From Bacillota bacterium (GTDB lineage: Bacteria > Bacillota > Negativicutes > CTSoil-072): a stretch of DNA of 37,129 nt. The notes under the pieces are model-generated. The model was not told the origin of the DNA, made no database searches, and saw only the letters and a program-made list of their open reading frames with translations. How positions within the stretch are numbered: position 1 is the first letter of the stretch; each line of letters starts with the position of its first letter. Positions 1-7,517 of this stretch are shown here, piece after piece. Position numbers and translations under genes: made by a program. The stretch lies in the NCBI GenBank assembly GCA_017889545.1, contig JAGFZV010000025.1, forward strand, positions 1 through 37,129. Direction: 5' to 3'.

Positions 1-1
1 A

Positions 2-217
2 TGGGAAAATCAATATCTTGTCAACTTTACTTATGAAAGCGGCAATACAACAGTTATGCCTTGTACGCCGGTTCAGTTCGGAGGGAATAAAGCAGCTCCG
101 TGTGAAAAGGCGCCGCAGTTGGGCGAACATACAAAGGAAGTTTTAGCTGAGTTAGGGTATAGTGCAGAACAAATCAATGAATTGGTTGCAAAAAAAGTGG
201 TTTCCTCTTATCAATGA
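2..217 (+). CDS. CaiB/BaiF family CoA-transferase, C-terminal end (partial)
   Basis: The reading frame enters from the left edge and stops at TGA 215-217, giving about 71 residues. The end resembles the C-terminus of class III CoA-transferases (CaiB/BaiF): a proline/glycine stretch (PCTPVQFGG), then PQLGEHTKEVLAELGYS and a short charged helix. These enzymes move CoA between acyl-CoA and a free acid. The catalytic Asp lies upstream of the window, so substrate cannot be judged. The call rests only on the tail motif. The next genes on the same strand are a flavodoxin-fold remnant and an HdrD-like Fe-S protein. Confidence 0.72.
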   Translation, partial: WENQYLVNFTYESGNTTVMPCTPVQFGGNKAAPCEKAPQLGEHTKEVLAELGYSAEQINELVAKKVVSSYQ

Positions 218-281
218 AGTTCGTATTTTTGTCTAAACCTTTGCACACCAGACAATAACTTTTTGTTTTGGAGGGATTTTC

Positions 282-410
282 GTGAAGGTGGTTGGTATCA
301 ATGGCAGTTCCCGTAAAGATGGCAATACGACCATCCATATCCGGACAGTGTTTAAAGAACTAGAGAAACAACGAAACAACCTTGAATTGAATAGTAAATT
401 AAGCATATAA
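282..410 (+). pseudogene. N-terminal remnant of a flavodoxin-fold NAD(P)H/FMN reductase
   Basis: A GTG at 282 lies 5 nt after GGAGGGA (270-276) and opens a 42-codon frame. It begins KVVGINGSSRKDGNTT, the FMN-phosphate-binding first strand and loop of NADPH-dependent FMN reductases and iron-sulfur flavoproteins, which are normally about 180-250 residues. After residue 30 the sequence turns into a charged tail and stops at TAA 408-410, 11 bp before the next gene. The rest of the domain is absent, so this looks like an internal deletion relic still carrying its SD site. A functional micropeptide is possible but unsupported. Confidence 0.6.
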
Positions 411-421
411 GGGGGGATGAA

Positions 422-1450
422 ATGTTTCATTCTGAAAGATGCGACTATTGCGGGGAGTGCTTGGCTTCTTGCCATTACCTTCCTTTCGGGTGCGAAGACG
501 GTGGAAAAGCGATTGCTCAATTAGCTGCCGGCGAACATGCGGAATGGATCAACGATTGTGTGACGTGCATGGCTTGTAATGAGTATTGTACGAAAAAAGC
601 CAGGCCTTTCGATCTGATACTTGGGAAAATGGAAGAAAAAGGAGATTTTATTGACGAAGAGTTAGTATTAGAAATGAAGGATCGTTTTACGCCGAAGACC
701 GGTCCAAAACCGGTTGAAATCAATGGGCCGGTAATTTCACTTTGTGTTATGACCGGCAATGCACCATGGGCTTTTCACGGACAGTTGTTTGAAAATGTCA
801 CGATATTGAAGGGACTTCCTTATTTTTGCAATGTTCTTTTTGCTCATATGGGGAATGAAACAATTATGCGGGAACGGTTGCAGAGCATGGTGGATAATTT
901 GGCTGCATCCGGTGCGAAAGAGATTGTTTTTGTTCATGAAGACTGTTATGCAGTTCTCACGGATATCGCCGCAGAGTATAACATTGAATTGCCTTTTCGG
1001 CCGATCCATCTTTTCGAATATTTGCGGGATTATCTAAAAGAACATCCTGACCGGATCAGCAAATTAAACCTAAGAGTAGCTTATCAGCGGCCCTGCGCTT
1101 CTCGGCATACTCCAAGGGAAATAGAAAATGTACTTTATGAGGTATTCGATTTAATTGGCGTGGAGAGAGTTGTCCGCCAGTATGACGGTGTTAACGCTAT
1201 TTGTTGCGGTGTGGAGGTAGCGGGCCCGAATAAGAAACTTTTCCCGCGGGGTAAAAACTTTGAGCCGTTCCGCGATAAGAATGTAAAAGACGCAAAGAAC
1301 AGCGGTGCTGAAGCAATGGTATATCTATGCCCTCTGTGTTTCCAAACGCTGAGCGGTAAGGCTCACGCGCTGGAAATGAAAAATTACATGGTAACCGATC
1401 TTTGCCGTTTGGCGTTAGGAGAAAAATTACCGGAAGACAAGCCAGAGTAG
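422..1450 (+). CDS. HdrD-like (Fe-S)-binding oxidoreductase with one CCG domain
   Basis: A 342-residue soluble protein. The N-terminus carries two ferredoxin-type Cys clusters, CDYCGECLASC (residues 7-17) and CVTCMACNEYC, predicting two [4Fe-4S] centres. The C-terminal half has one CCG-type cysteine domain: an isolated Cys (RPCASRH), then ICCGVEVAGP, then LCPLCFQTL. This is the domain of heterodisulfide reductase HdrB/HdrD and of glycolate or lactate oxidase Fe-S subunits. The family passes electrons between flavoproteins and thiol or quinone acceptors. The partner is unknown; a flavodoxin-fold remnant directly upstream and a CoA-transferase before it suggest a small acyl-CoA or 2-hydroxyacid redox operon. 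The SD AAGGGGGGATGAA precedes the ATG. A strong terminator follows the stop. Confidence 0.8.
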   Translation: MFHSERCDYCGECLASCHYLPFGCEDGGKAIAQLAAGEHAEWINDCVTCMACNEYCTKKARPFDLILGKMEEKGDFIDEELVLEMKDRFTPKTGPKPVEINGPVISLCVMTGNAPWAFHGQLFENVTILKGLPYFCNVLFAHMGNETIMRERLQSMVDNLAASGAKEIVFVHEDCYAVLTDIAAEYNIELPFRPIHLFEYLRDYLKEHPDRISKLNLRVAYQRPCASRHTPREIENVLYEVFDLIGVERVVRQYDGVNAICCGVEVAGPNKKLFPRGKNFEPFRDKNVKDAKNSGAEAMVYLCPLCFQTLSGKAHALEMKNYMVTDLCRLALGEKLPEDKPE

Positions 1451-1459
1451 ACTTACACA

Positions 1460-1502
1460 AAAAAACGCGCTTAAACCGATCACAGTTTAAGCGCGTTTTT
1501 TT
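1460..1502 (+). terminator. Rho-independent terminator
   Basis: A perfect 17-bp stem (1460-1476 with 1485-1501) and an 8-nt loop (CGATCACA) begin 9 bp after the Fe-S protein stop and end in a T run. The stem starts with A6, so the hairpin can also terminate transcription from the convergent minus-strand gene. Confidence 0.93.
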
Positions 1503-1551
1503 ATTTGTAACAAGAAAGGCGGATTGTTGCATGGAACTACAGGAGCATAAA

Positions 1552-2457
1552 TTATTCAATCACATTGATCAATTTGCCGATCCCGGAAATTTCCAGTTCC
1601 ATTACGTCGCCTGATTTCAGGAATTTCGGTGGAATGAAGCCGACACCGACACCTGCTGGTGTTCCCGTAGCGATAATATCGCCGGGTTCGAGGGTAATTA
1701 CAGAAGAAATGGTGGCGAGAATAGTTGGAATATCAAAAATCATATCCTTGGTATTGCTGTTCTGTCTTATTTCGCCGTTGATCGCAGCTTGGATATGGAG
1801 GTCATGAGGATTTGGGACCGCTGATTTGTGAACGATGCAGGGACCCATCGGAGCGAATGTATCCGGACCTTTGCCCATCAGCCACTGCATATGATTTTTT
1901 TGCAGATCGCGGGCGGTCACATCATTGATAATCGTGTAGCCAAAAATATAGTCATAGGCATTTTCTTTCTGAATTCGGGAGCCTTTTTTACCGATGATCA
2001 CGCCTAACTCGACTTCATAGTCCAATTGTGAAACAAATTCGGCATGCCGTTTAACCTTGGCGTTCGGTCCGATTACACAAGTGGGCGGCTTGGAAAAAAC
2101 AACAGGATATTTTGGCAGGACGCTCTCGTCACGCGTTTTTTCAAATTCAAAAGCATGTTCTTGATAGTTTTTCCCGATGCAAAAAATGTTTTTGGCCGGA
2201 CGGGGAATAGGTGCGAGAAGTGCAACATCGGAAACGGCGATTAAAATAGACTGGTCACATAAGGCTTTTTCGACCACCTGTTGAATGACCGGCATCAATT
2301 CGGAACCGGCGCAAATGATGTCCATCATTGACATCGGGATCATTGCCGTCCCTGCAAGGCATTGCTCGGCGGTGTTCAGCGGAACAATGTGTTGTTGATC
2401 AAGTGTGAAAACCCCAACGTATTGACGGTTATTTTGTTCAAAGGTTACAAATTGCAT
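1552..2457 (-). CDS. Fumarylacetoacetate hydrolase (FAH) family protein
   Basis: About 301 residues. The C-terminal two thirds form an FAH catalytic fold: IFCIGKNYQEHAFE (about 91-104), then the metal-ligand motif LDYEVELGVIIGK with E148 and E150, D179 in TIINDVTARDLQ, and GDIIATGTPAGVG near the end. Members hydrolyse C-C bonds of acylpyruvates, isomerise 2-oxo-hept-3-ene-dioate or decarboxylate oxaloacetate; the substrate cannot be read here. The N-terminal ~80 residues are the usual FAH lead domain. I chose ATG 2457 because GAGGAGG lies 7 nt upstream; the overlapping TTG at 2460 would sit too close. It is a single gene converging on the Fe-S protein. Confidence 0.88.
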   Translation of the reverse strand: MQFVTFEQNNRQYVGVFTLDQQHIVPLNTAEQCLAGTAMIPMSMMDIICAGSELMPVIQQVVEKALCDQSILIAVSDVALLAPIPRPAKNIFCIGKNYQEHAFEFEKTRDESVLPKYPVVFSKPPTCVIGPNAKVKRHAEFVSQLDYEVELGVIIGKKGSRIQKENAYDYIFGYTIINDVTARDLQKNHMQWLMGKGPDTFAPMGPCIVHKSAVPNPHDLHIQAAINGEIRQNSNTKDMIFDIPTILATISSVITLEPGDIIATGTPAGVGVGFIPPKFLKSGDVMELEISGIGKLINVIE

Positions 2458-2695
2458 CAAGAAGCCTCCTCGTATTTAGAAAAGATTTTGCTTTAAAAAC
2501 GCAGTCTACATTTATTTTATAACAGAGACAGAGATCTGTACAGAATTTCGCGAGATGAAATATTTGCTGTCCAAAGGACTTTCTGAAAAAATCACTAATA
2601 TATAAGTAAACATTTGGTTCAGGAACGGAATGGAGTTGTGGGATCGAAAATTCCGGTTTTGTGAAACAAAAGTTACTTTTCAGGGAGGGATCACC

Positions 2696-3004
2696 ATGGC
2701 TAAAATCAGGAAAAATCTTAGCGACCGTGAGATGTTCGGCGCGACAGAAGAAAATCTTACGTTTGAAAATATGGGTGACGAGGAAGAAACAACGTCAAAA
2801 ATCCAAAAAACGGCAAAAAAACAGGATAAAGTATTGGATGAAGGATACTTGAGCCGTCAGGCTGCCGATCACTTGAATAAAGCGCTGCTGGAGTTTAAAG
2901 TAAGTATGTTCCAAAAAGGGATACTGGATTATGACTTTAAAATCAGTCGTGAAGAGAACCGCATTGTTCTTACCGCTGTTCCACAAAAAAAGACCAGAAC
3001 GTAA
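2696..3004 (+). CDS. Conserved hypothetical protein, 102 aa
   Basis: Unrecognised. The ATG at 2696 follows AGGGAGGG with good spacing; an in-frame ATG at 2630 has no SD. The protein is highly charged: basic start (MAKIRKNLSDREMFG), acidic patch (GDEEE), a Lys/Gln-rich segment around residues 35-45, then a more structured half with ALLEFKVSMFQKGILDYDFKI cut short here as two pieces, ALLEFKVSMF and KGILDYDFKI, and a basic tail. No signal peptide or membrane segment. It lies 115 bp upstream of ssb, but ssb has its own consensus promoter, so co-transcription is not required. The good SD and charged, globular-looking second half argue it is real. Confidence 0.65.
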   Translation: MAKIRKNLSDREMFGATEENLTFENMGDEEETTSKIQKTAKKQDKVLDEGYLSRQAADHLNKALLEFKVSMFQKGILDYDFKISREENRIVLTAVPQKKTRT

Positions 3005-3027
3005 GTTTGATTAATTGCAAAAAACCC

Positions 3028-3056
3028 TTGATATCGAACGTGCGTTGTATTATAAT
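3028..3056 (+). promoter_or_regulatory. Sigma-A type promoter of ssb
   Basis: TTGATA (3028-3033), a 17-bp spacer, then a perfect TATAAT (3051-3056). It lies about 60 bp before the ssb start. Confidence 0.8.
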
Positions 3057-3118
3057 AATAGACGAACATATGTTTCAAACAAAACACAAACACGGTGATA
3101 CGAGGGGAGATTGGTGAA

Positions 3119-3544
3119 ATGAACACGATTATGATTACGGGCAACATGGCGCAAAATCCGGAAGTTCGTTATACGAAAACGGGAAAAGCGGTAGCTTCTT
3201 TTTCGGTTGCTGTTCATCGTCAAGGGAACCAAAGCGACAATGTTGATTTTATTCCGGTCGTTGCATGGGAAAAATTAGGCGAAAGTTGTGGCAACAGCTT
3301 GAGTAAAGGACAGCGAGTTTTTGTGCAGGGCCGGTTGCAAATACGTTCTTATGACAGTAGTGATGGCCAGAAAAAATGGGTTTCTGAAGTAGTCGCTGAA
3401 TTGGTGGCTCCGAATCTGGAACAGGCTTCAGGCCGCTTAAACGGAGAAAACCATTCGAAATCTGCAGCCGCAATCTTGCCGGAGGCAGGGACTTCCCGTG
3501 CGGTTGGTCCTAAGCCGGAGCATAACGAAGAAATTCCATTTTAG
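3119..3544 (+). CDS. ssb: Single-stranded DNA-binding protein
   Basis: 141 residues from ATG 3119 (SD GAGGGGAG upstream; an in-frame start at 3095 would add eight atypical residues). It begins MNTIMITGNMAQNPEVRYT, the OB-fold start of bacterial SSB, continues with VASFSVAVHR and VDFIPVVAWEKLGESC, and ends in a low-complexity linker and the tip EEIPF. That acidic-IPF tip recruits replication and repair partners. It binds ssDNA as a tetramer in replication, recombination and repair. It is on the short side for SSB (typically 150-180) with a brief linker. It is not flanked by rpsF/rpsR, so it is likely a stand-alone or secondary ssb. Transcribed from its own promoter and closed by a hairpin at 3579. 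Confidence 0.93.
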   Translation: MNTIMITGNMAQNPEVRYTKTGKAVASFSVAVHRQGNQSDNVDFIPVVAWEKLGESCGNSLSKGQRVFVQGRLQIRSYDSSDGQKKWVSEVVAELVAPNLEQASGRLNGENHSKSAAAILPEAGTSRAVGPKPEHNEEIPF

Positions 3545-3578
3545 CATGATACTGGAGATTGACCTTTTTAATAGTCTG

Positions 3579-3606
3579 AGACTTGTCTTGATGGCAAGTC
3601 TTTTTC
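3579..3606 (+). terminator. Rho-independent terminator after ssb
   Basis: AGACTTG (3579-3585) pairs with CAAGTCT (3595-3601) across a 9-nt loop, followed by TTTTCTTTT. Confidence 0.8.
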
Positions 3607-3710
3607 TTTTCGCTGCCAGGCGCAGGACGTTGTTTCTTCCATGGCGAATATTGCAATAGAGTATACACTGGCCTGAGACAGAAAATTCTTCAGGGGAAAG
3701 AGGTAGCGGC

Positions 3711-6635
3711 ATGCCATATCAAATCGGCGATAACTATCATGGATTTCGCTTATTGGAAGACAGAAAAATTGACGAAATCAATTCGCAGGGGAAAATCTTT
3801 TTGCATGAAAAAAGCGGAGCCAGGCTTCTGCATTTAGGAAACAATGATGACAATAAGGTGTTTTCGATTAGCTTTCGCACCCCTCCTGCCGATAACACCG
3901 GCGTGCCTCACATCATTGAACATTCGGTGCTTTGCGGGTCGCGTAAGTTTCCCTTGAAAGAGCCATTTGTGGAACTAGTGAAGGGCTCTTTAAACACTTT
4001 TTTAAATGCGATGACCTTTCCGGACAAAACGATGTATCCGGTTGCCAGCCGCAACGACAAAGACTTCCGAAACCTGATGGACGTCTACCTCGACGCCGTA
4101 TTTTATCCCAATATTTATGAAAGCCCGGAAACACTAATGCAAGAAGGCTGGCATTATGAAATAGAAACCCCGGAAGCGGAATTGACGTATAAAGGGGTCG
4201 TATACAATGAAATGAAGGGCGCTTTTTCCTCGCCGGATTCCATTTTAGAGCAGAAAATATTAAAAACGTTATTTCCTGATACGACGTATGGTCAGGAATC
4301 AGGCGGTGACCCGGAATTTATTCCCCAGCTGACCCAGGAACAGTTTCTTGATTTTCACCGGACGTATTATCACCCGGCAAATAGCTATATTTTTTTATAT
4401 GGCGATATGGACCTTTTAGATTATCTCAAATTTTTGGATGAAGCTTACCTGAGTTCATTTACCCGCATTCCAGTTGAAACGGCAATTCCTTTGCAAGCTC
4501 CGTTTTTGAAAACGGTGAATAAGGTATTTGATTATCCGATTTCAATGGCGGAAAAAACCATTGATAAAACATTCCTTAGTCTCAATTTTGTGGTCGGTAA
4601 AGCGATCAATCCGGAAACAACTTTAGCGTTTCAAGTATTGGAGCATATGTTGCTGGAAAGTCCGGCTGCGCCGTTGCGTAAAGCGTTGACTGAGGCAGGC
4701 ATTGGCAAAGATGTCAGCGGAAACTTTCAGGAGGGGATGATTCAACCGGTGCTGACGATCGGAGTCAGCGGATCGAATCCGGAACAAGAAGAAGCGTTTG
4801 TAAAAGTGGTTTATCGGACGCTGCAAGAACTAACAACGAATGGAATTGATAAAAAGCTGATTGAAGCTTCGCTCAATTTATTGGAATTCCGGCTGCGGGA
4901 AGCGAATTATGGCACGAATCCCAAAGGGTTAATCTATAACATCAATTGTATGGAGAGCTGGCTGTATGATGAAAGTCCGTTCCTCCATCTGGAATACGAA
5001 CCGATTTTGGCGAAAATAAAAACTGCGCTGACGACGCGCTACTTCGAAGAAATGATCGAGCAATGTCTAATGGACAATACCCATCGGGCATTGGTTGTTC
5101 TCCGACCGCGGCAAGGGATGACAGAAGATTTTGATTCTCAGGTACGCGAACAACTAGCAGCCTATAAAGCGGGTCTGGCTCCAGCCGAGATTGATGCGCT
5201 AGTCCGGCAAACACAGGCGTTAAAGCAACAGCAAGAGGCTCCGGACACACCGGACAATCTGGCGAAGATCCCTTTGTTAGATCGCTGTGATATTAAGAAA
5301 GAAGCGGAGAAAATCATTCTGGATGTCCGTAAGGAGGGTGAAACAGCCATCCTGTTTTCACCTTTATTTACAAACAAAATTGCTTATCTGACCTTCTACT
5401 TCGATGCTGGAGTGATCCCGCAGGAACAGGTGCCGTACATGTATTTGCTGGCTGATGTATTGGGCAAAATTTCCACTGAAAAATATGCTTATGGCGATCT
5501 GGCGAATGAAATTAATATCCATAGCGGCGGGATTGGGTACGATGCGGTTGCTTACAGTGAAGGGGATACCGACGAAGTTTTTCATCCTAAATTTATTGTC
5601 AGTCTTAAGGCACTGGTAGAAAAACTGCCGGCAGTAATGGAATTGCTGCAGCAGATCCTGACGGCCAGCGCATTTGGAGATACAAAACGTCTGCAGGAAA
5701 TTGTTGCGGAAACGAAGGAAGGGTGGTCGCAAAGCCTGTTCCGGTTAGGCCGTAACATTGCTTCCGGCAGGGCCTTGGCCTATTTTTCGCCGGTCGGCCG
5801 GTATAACGAGCAATCCCTGTTGTCGTTCTATCAATTTATCGTTGAGCTTGAAAAGAATTTTGAGGAACGCAAACAAGAAGTGTTCCAAAATTTAACCTCT
5901 GTTGCTGAAAAGCTATTTGTTAAACCCAATTTGCTGGTTAGCCTGACGGCAGAGCAGGAACATTATTCTGATTTTCAAGCTTCATTTGCATTGCTGGGTA
6001 ATTGCTTGAAAGAAGAGGCGCCGCCAAAACAAAATTTTGAACTTGAATTTTTGCCGCAAAATGAAGGTCTTATGACTTCCGGCCAAGTTCAATATGTGGT
6101 CAAAGCTGCCAATTTCCGCCGCCACGGATATTCGTACCGTGGCAGTATGCGTGTGCTGGAAACAATGCTGCGCTATGATTATCTTTGGACGAAGATCAGA
6201 GTACAAGGCGGAGCGTATGGCGGGTTTGCCAATTTCTATCGCAATGGGAATATGATCCTTGGGTCGTACCGGGATCCCAATTTGTCTGAGAGTCTGCAGG
6301 TATTTGATCAAACAGCCGATTATTTGCGAAACTTTAAAAGCGATGAACGGGAAATGACAAAATATATCATTGGTACGATGAGTAAAATGGATGCGCCACT
6401 GACGCCGCCCATGAAAGGGGAAAGAGCGGCATCAAGCTATATCAGAAAAATCTCGCAGCAAGATGTGCAGAAAGAACGGGATGAAATTCTGGCAACCGGT
6501 ATTGAGGATATTCGTGCATTGGCCGACTTAGTGGAAACGGCTATGAAAGATAACTATCTCTGTGTTTTGGGCAATGAGGACAAAATACGGCAAAATGAAA
6601 CGGTCTTCCGGCAAATCGTTCATGTCTTCGAATAA
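3711..6635 (+). CDS. M16C-family zinc metallopeptidase (PreP/Cym1-like)
   Basis: A 974-residue cytosolic peptidase with no signal peptide. The inverted zincin motif HIIEH (H67, E70, H71) gives two zinc ligands and the general base. The distal ligand is E167 in VVYNEMKGAF. Length and the HxxEH-VLCGS context match the presequence protease (M16C) subfamily: two halves, each a doubled M16 domain, closing around short unstructured peptides. The second half keeps the non-catalytic M16 fold, including RVQGGAYGGFANF near the end, which binds the peptide. The likely role is degrading oligopeptides of up to about 65 residues in the cytoplasm. The SD AAAGAGG precedes ATG 3711. It is monocistronic, followed by the tRNA-Ala promoter. 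Confidence 0.92.
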   Translation: MPYQIGDNYHGFRLLEDRKIDEINSQGKIFLHEKSGARLLHLGNNDDNKVFSISFRTPPADNTGVPHIIEHSVLCGSRKFPLKEPFVELVKGSLNTFLNAMTFPDKTMYPVASRNDKDFRNLMDVYLDAVFYPNIYESPETLMQEGWHYEIETPEAELTYKGVVYNEMKGAFSSPDSILEQKILKTLFPDTTYGQESGGDPEFIPQLTQEQFLDFHRTYYHPANSYIFLYGDMDLLDYLKFLDEAYLSSFTRIPVETAIPLQAPFLKTVNKVFDYPISMAEKTIDKTFLSLNFVVGKAINPETTLAFQVLEHMLLESPAAPLRKALTEAGIGKDVSGNFQEGMIQPVLTIGVSGSNPEQEEAFVKVVYRTLQELTTNGIDKKLIEASLNLLEFRLREANYGTNPKGLIYNINCMESWLYDESPFLHLEYEPILAKIKTALTTRYFEEMIEQCLMDNTHRALVVLRPRQGMTEDFDSQVREQLAAYKAGLAPAEIDALVRQTQALKQQQEAPDTPDNLAKIPLLDRCDIKKEAEKIILDVRKEGETAILFSPLFTNKIAYLTFYFDAGVIPQEQVPYMYLLADVLGKISTEKYAYGDLANEINIHSGGIGYDAVAYSEGDTDEVFHPKFIVSLKALVEKLPAVMELLQQILTASAFGDTKRLQEIVAETKEGWSQSLFRLGRNIASGRALAYFSPVGRYNEQSLLSFYQFIVELEKNFEERKQEVFQNLTSVAEKLFVKPNLLVSLTAEQEHYSDFQASFALLGNCLKEEAPPKQNFELEFLPQNEGLMTSGQVQYVVKAANFRRHGYSYRGSMRVLETMLRYDYLWTKIRVQGGAYGGFANFYRNGNMILGSYRDPNLSESLQVFDQTADYLRNFKSDEREMTKYIIGTMSKMDAPLTPPMKGERAASSYIRKISQQDVQKERDEILATGIEDIRALADLVETAMKDNYLCVLGNEDKIRQNETVFRQIVHVFE

Positions 6636-6653
6636 CCGAAAAGTATTTTTCCC

Positions 6654-6682
6654 TTGAATAAGAATTAGGATCGTGTTAGAAT
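6654..6682 (+). promoter_or_regulatory. Promoter of tRNA-Ala
   Basis: TTGAAT (6654-6659), 17-bp spacer, TAGAAT (6677-6682), placing a start site about 25 nt before the mature tRNA. Confidence 0.7.
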
Positions 6683-6713
6683 GAAACATGTTAGTCATTG
6701 TCATAGTTTTCCT

Positions 6714-6789
6714 GGGGGCGTAGCTCAGTTGGGAGAGCGCTTGATTCGCATTTAAGAGGTCAGGGGTTCGAATCCCCTCGTCTCCACCA
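6714..6789 (+). tRNA. tRNA-Ala (anticodon CGC)
   Basis: A 76-nt cloverleaf with encoded CCA. The acceptor GGGGGCG pairs with CGTCTCC (two G-U pairs). The D-arm is TAGCTCAGTTGGGAGAGC, the T-arm GGGGTTCGAATCCCC. The anticodon loop TTCGCAT gives anticodon CGC, reading GCG. The anticodon stem CTTGA/TTAAG is AU-rich and includes a G-U pair. It is a single gene with its own promoter and terminator. Confidence 0.95.
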
Positions 6790-6799
6790 AGAAAAAATA

Positions 6800-6840
6800 C
6801 AAGCTTCGCGGAATATGCCGTGAGGCTTGCTGTTTTATTT
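6800..6840 (+). terminator. Terminator after tRNA-Ala
   Basis: A 12-bp stem with two G-U pairs (6800-6811 with 6818-6829) and a 6-nt loop, followed by CTGTTTTATTT. Confidence 0.75.
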
Positions 6841-6869
6841 GTCTAAGAAGAAATGTTTGAGGTGATCGA

Positions 6870-7454
6870 ATGGAAGAGATTATTGCTCTGCTGCTGAGCT
6901 GGGGCCTGATTGGACTAATTGCCGCCGCTTTTACCGAATCCTTCTGTTCGCCTATTCTCCCGGATGTCGTGCTGATCCCTTTGGCATTGGCACAGCCTGA
7001 ATATGCTATATACTATGGGGTTCTTGCTACCGGCGTTTCCGTATTGGGCGGTTTTATCGGCTATGGGATTGGCCGTAAGATTGGTCCGGCTGCGGCGCAT
7101 AAGCTTTTGCCGGCCAGGCATGAAGAAAAGATTCGACATTTTGCCGATCGCAATGCCACTTGGGCCGTGTTTTTGGCCGCGATGTCGCCCATTCCTTATA
7201 AATTTGTCAGTATCAGCGCCGGAGCGTTGAAAATCAACTTTACCGTTTTCGTGGTCGCATCGTCGCTCGGCCGGGCGAAGAGGTTTCTTGTGGAAGGGAT
7301 ATTAATTTACTACTATGGACCGGCCGCGGTGCAAATTTTTACTCAGCACACGGGCGATGTTTTGCTGGCTTCATCCATTGCTGTAATCGTTCTTGGTACC
7401 GGAATATATGTTTATAAAAAAATGAAAAAAAAAGCATCCTATGAACGGGCCTGA
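6870..7454 (+). CDS. DedA/SNARE-associated (YqaA-like) membrane protein
   Basis: 194 residues with several hydrophobic segments. It starts with a helix (IIALLLSWGLIGLIAAAF) followed by a re-entrant-like stretch ESFCSPILPDVVLIPLALAQ. A glycine-rich segment follows (GGFIGYGIGRKIG), then a cytoplasmic basic loop and the DedA-type motif AAMSPIPYKFVSISAGALK. It ends in a TM helix and a Lys-rich tail. DedA relatives are proposed lipid scramblases or undecaprenyl-phosphate/PE flippases needed for envelope homeostasis; the exact substrate of the YqaA branch is not settled. Weak SD (GAGGTGATCGA) before ATG 6870. It precedes an unrelated transcriptional activator by 63 bp. Confidence 0.83.
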   Translation: MEEIIALLLSWGLIGLIAAAFTESFCSPILPDVVLIPLALAQPEYAIYYGVLATGVSVLGGFIGYGIGRKIGPAAAHKLLPARHEEKIRHFADRNATWAVFLAAMSPIPYKFVSISAGALKINFTVFVVASSLGRAKRFLVEGILIYYYGPAAVQIFTQHTGDVLLASSIAVIVLGTGIYVYKKMKKKASYERA

Positions 7455-7517
7455 TGTCGAATTTCACTTTCCATGTAATTGCTGCAGGTTTTGAAAAGAG
7501 GGGAGTAGACACCGACG

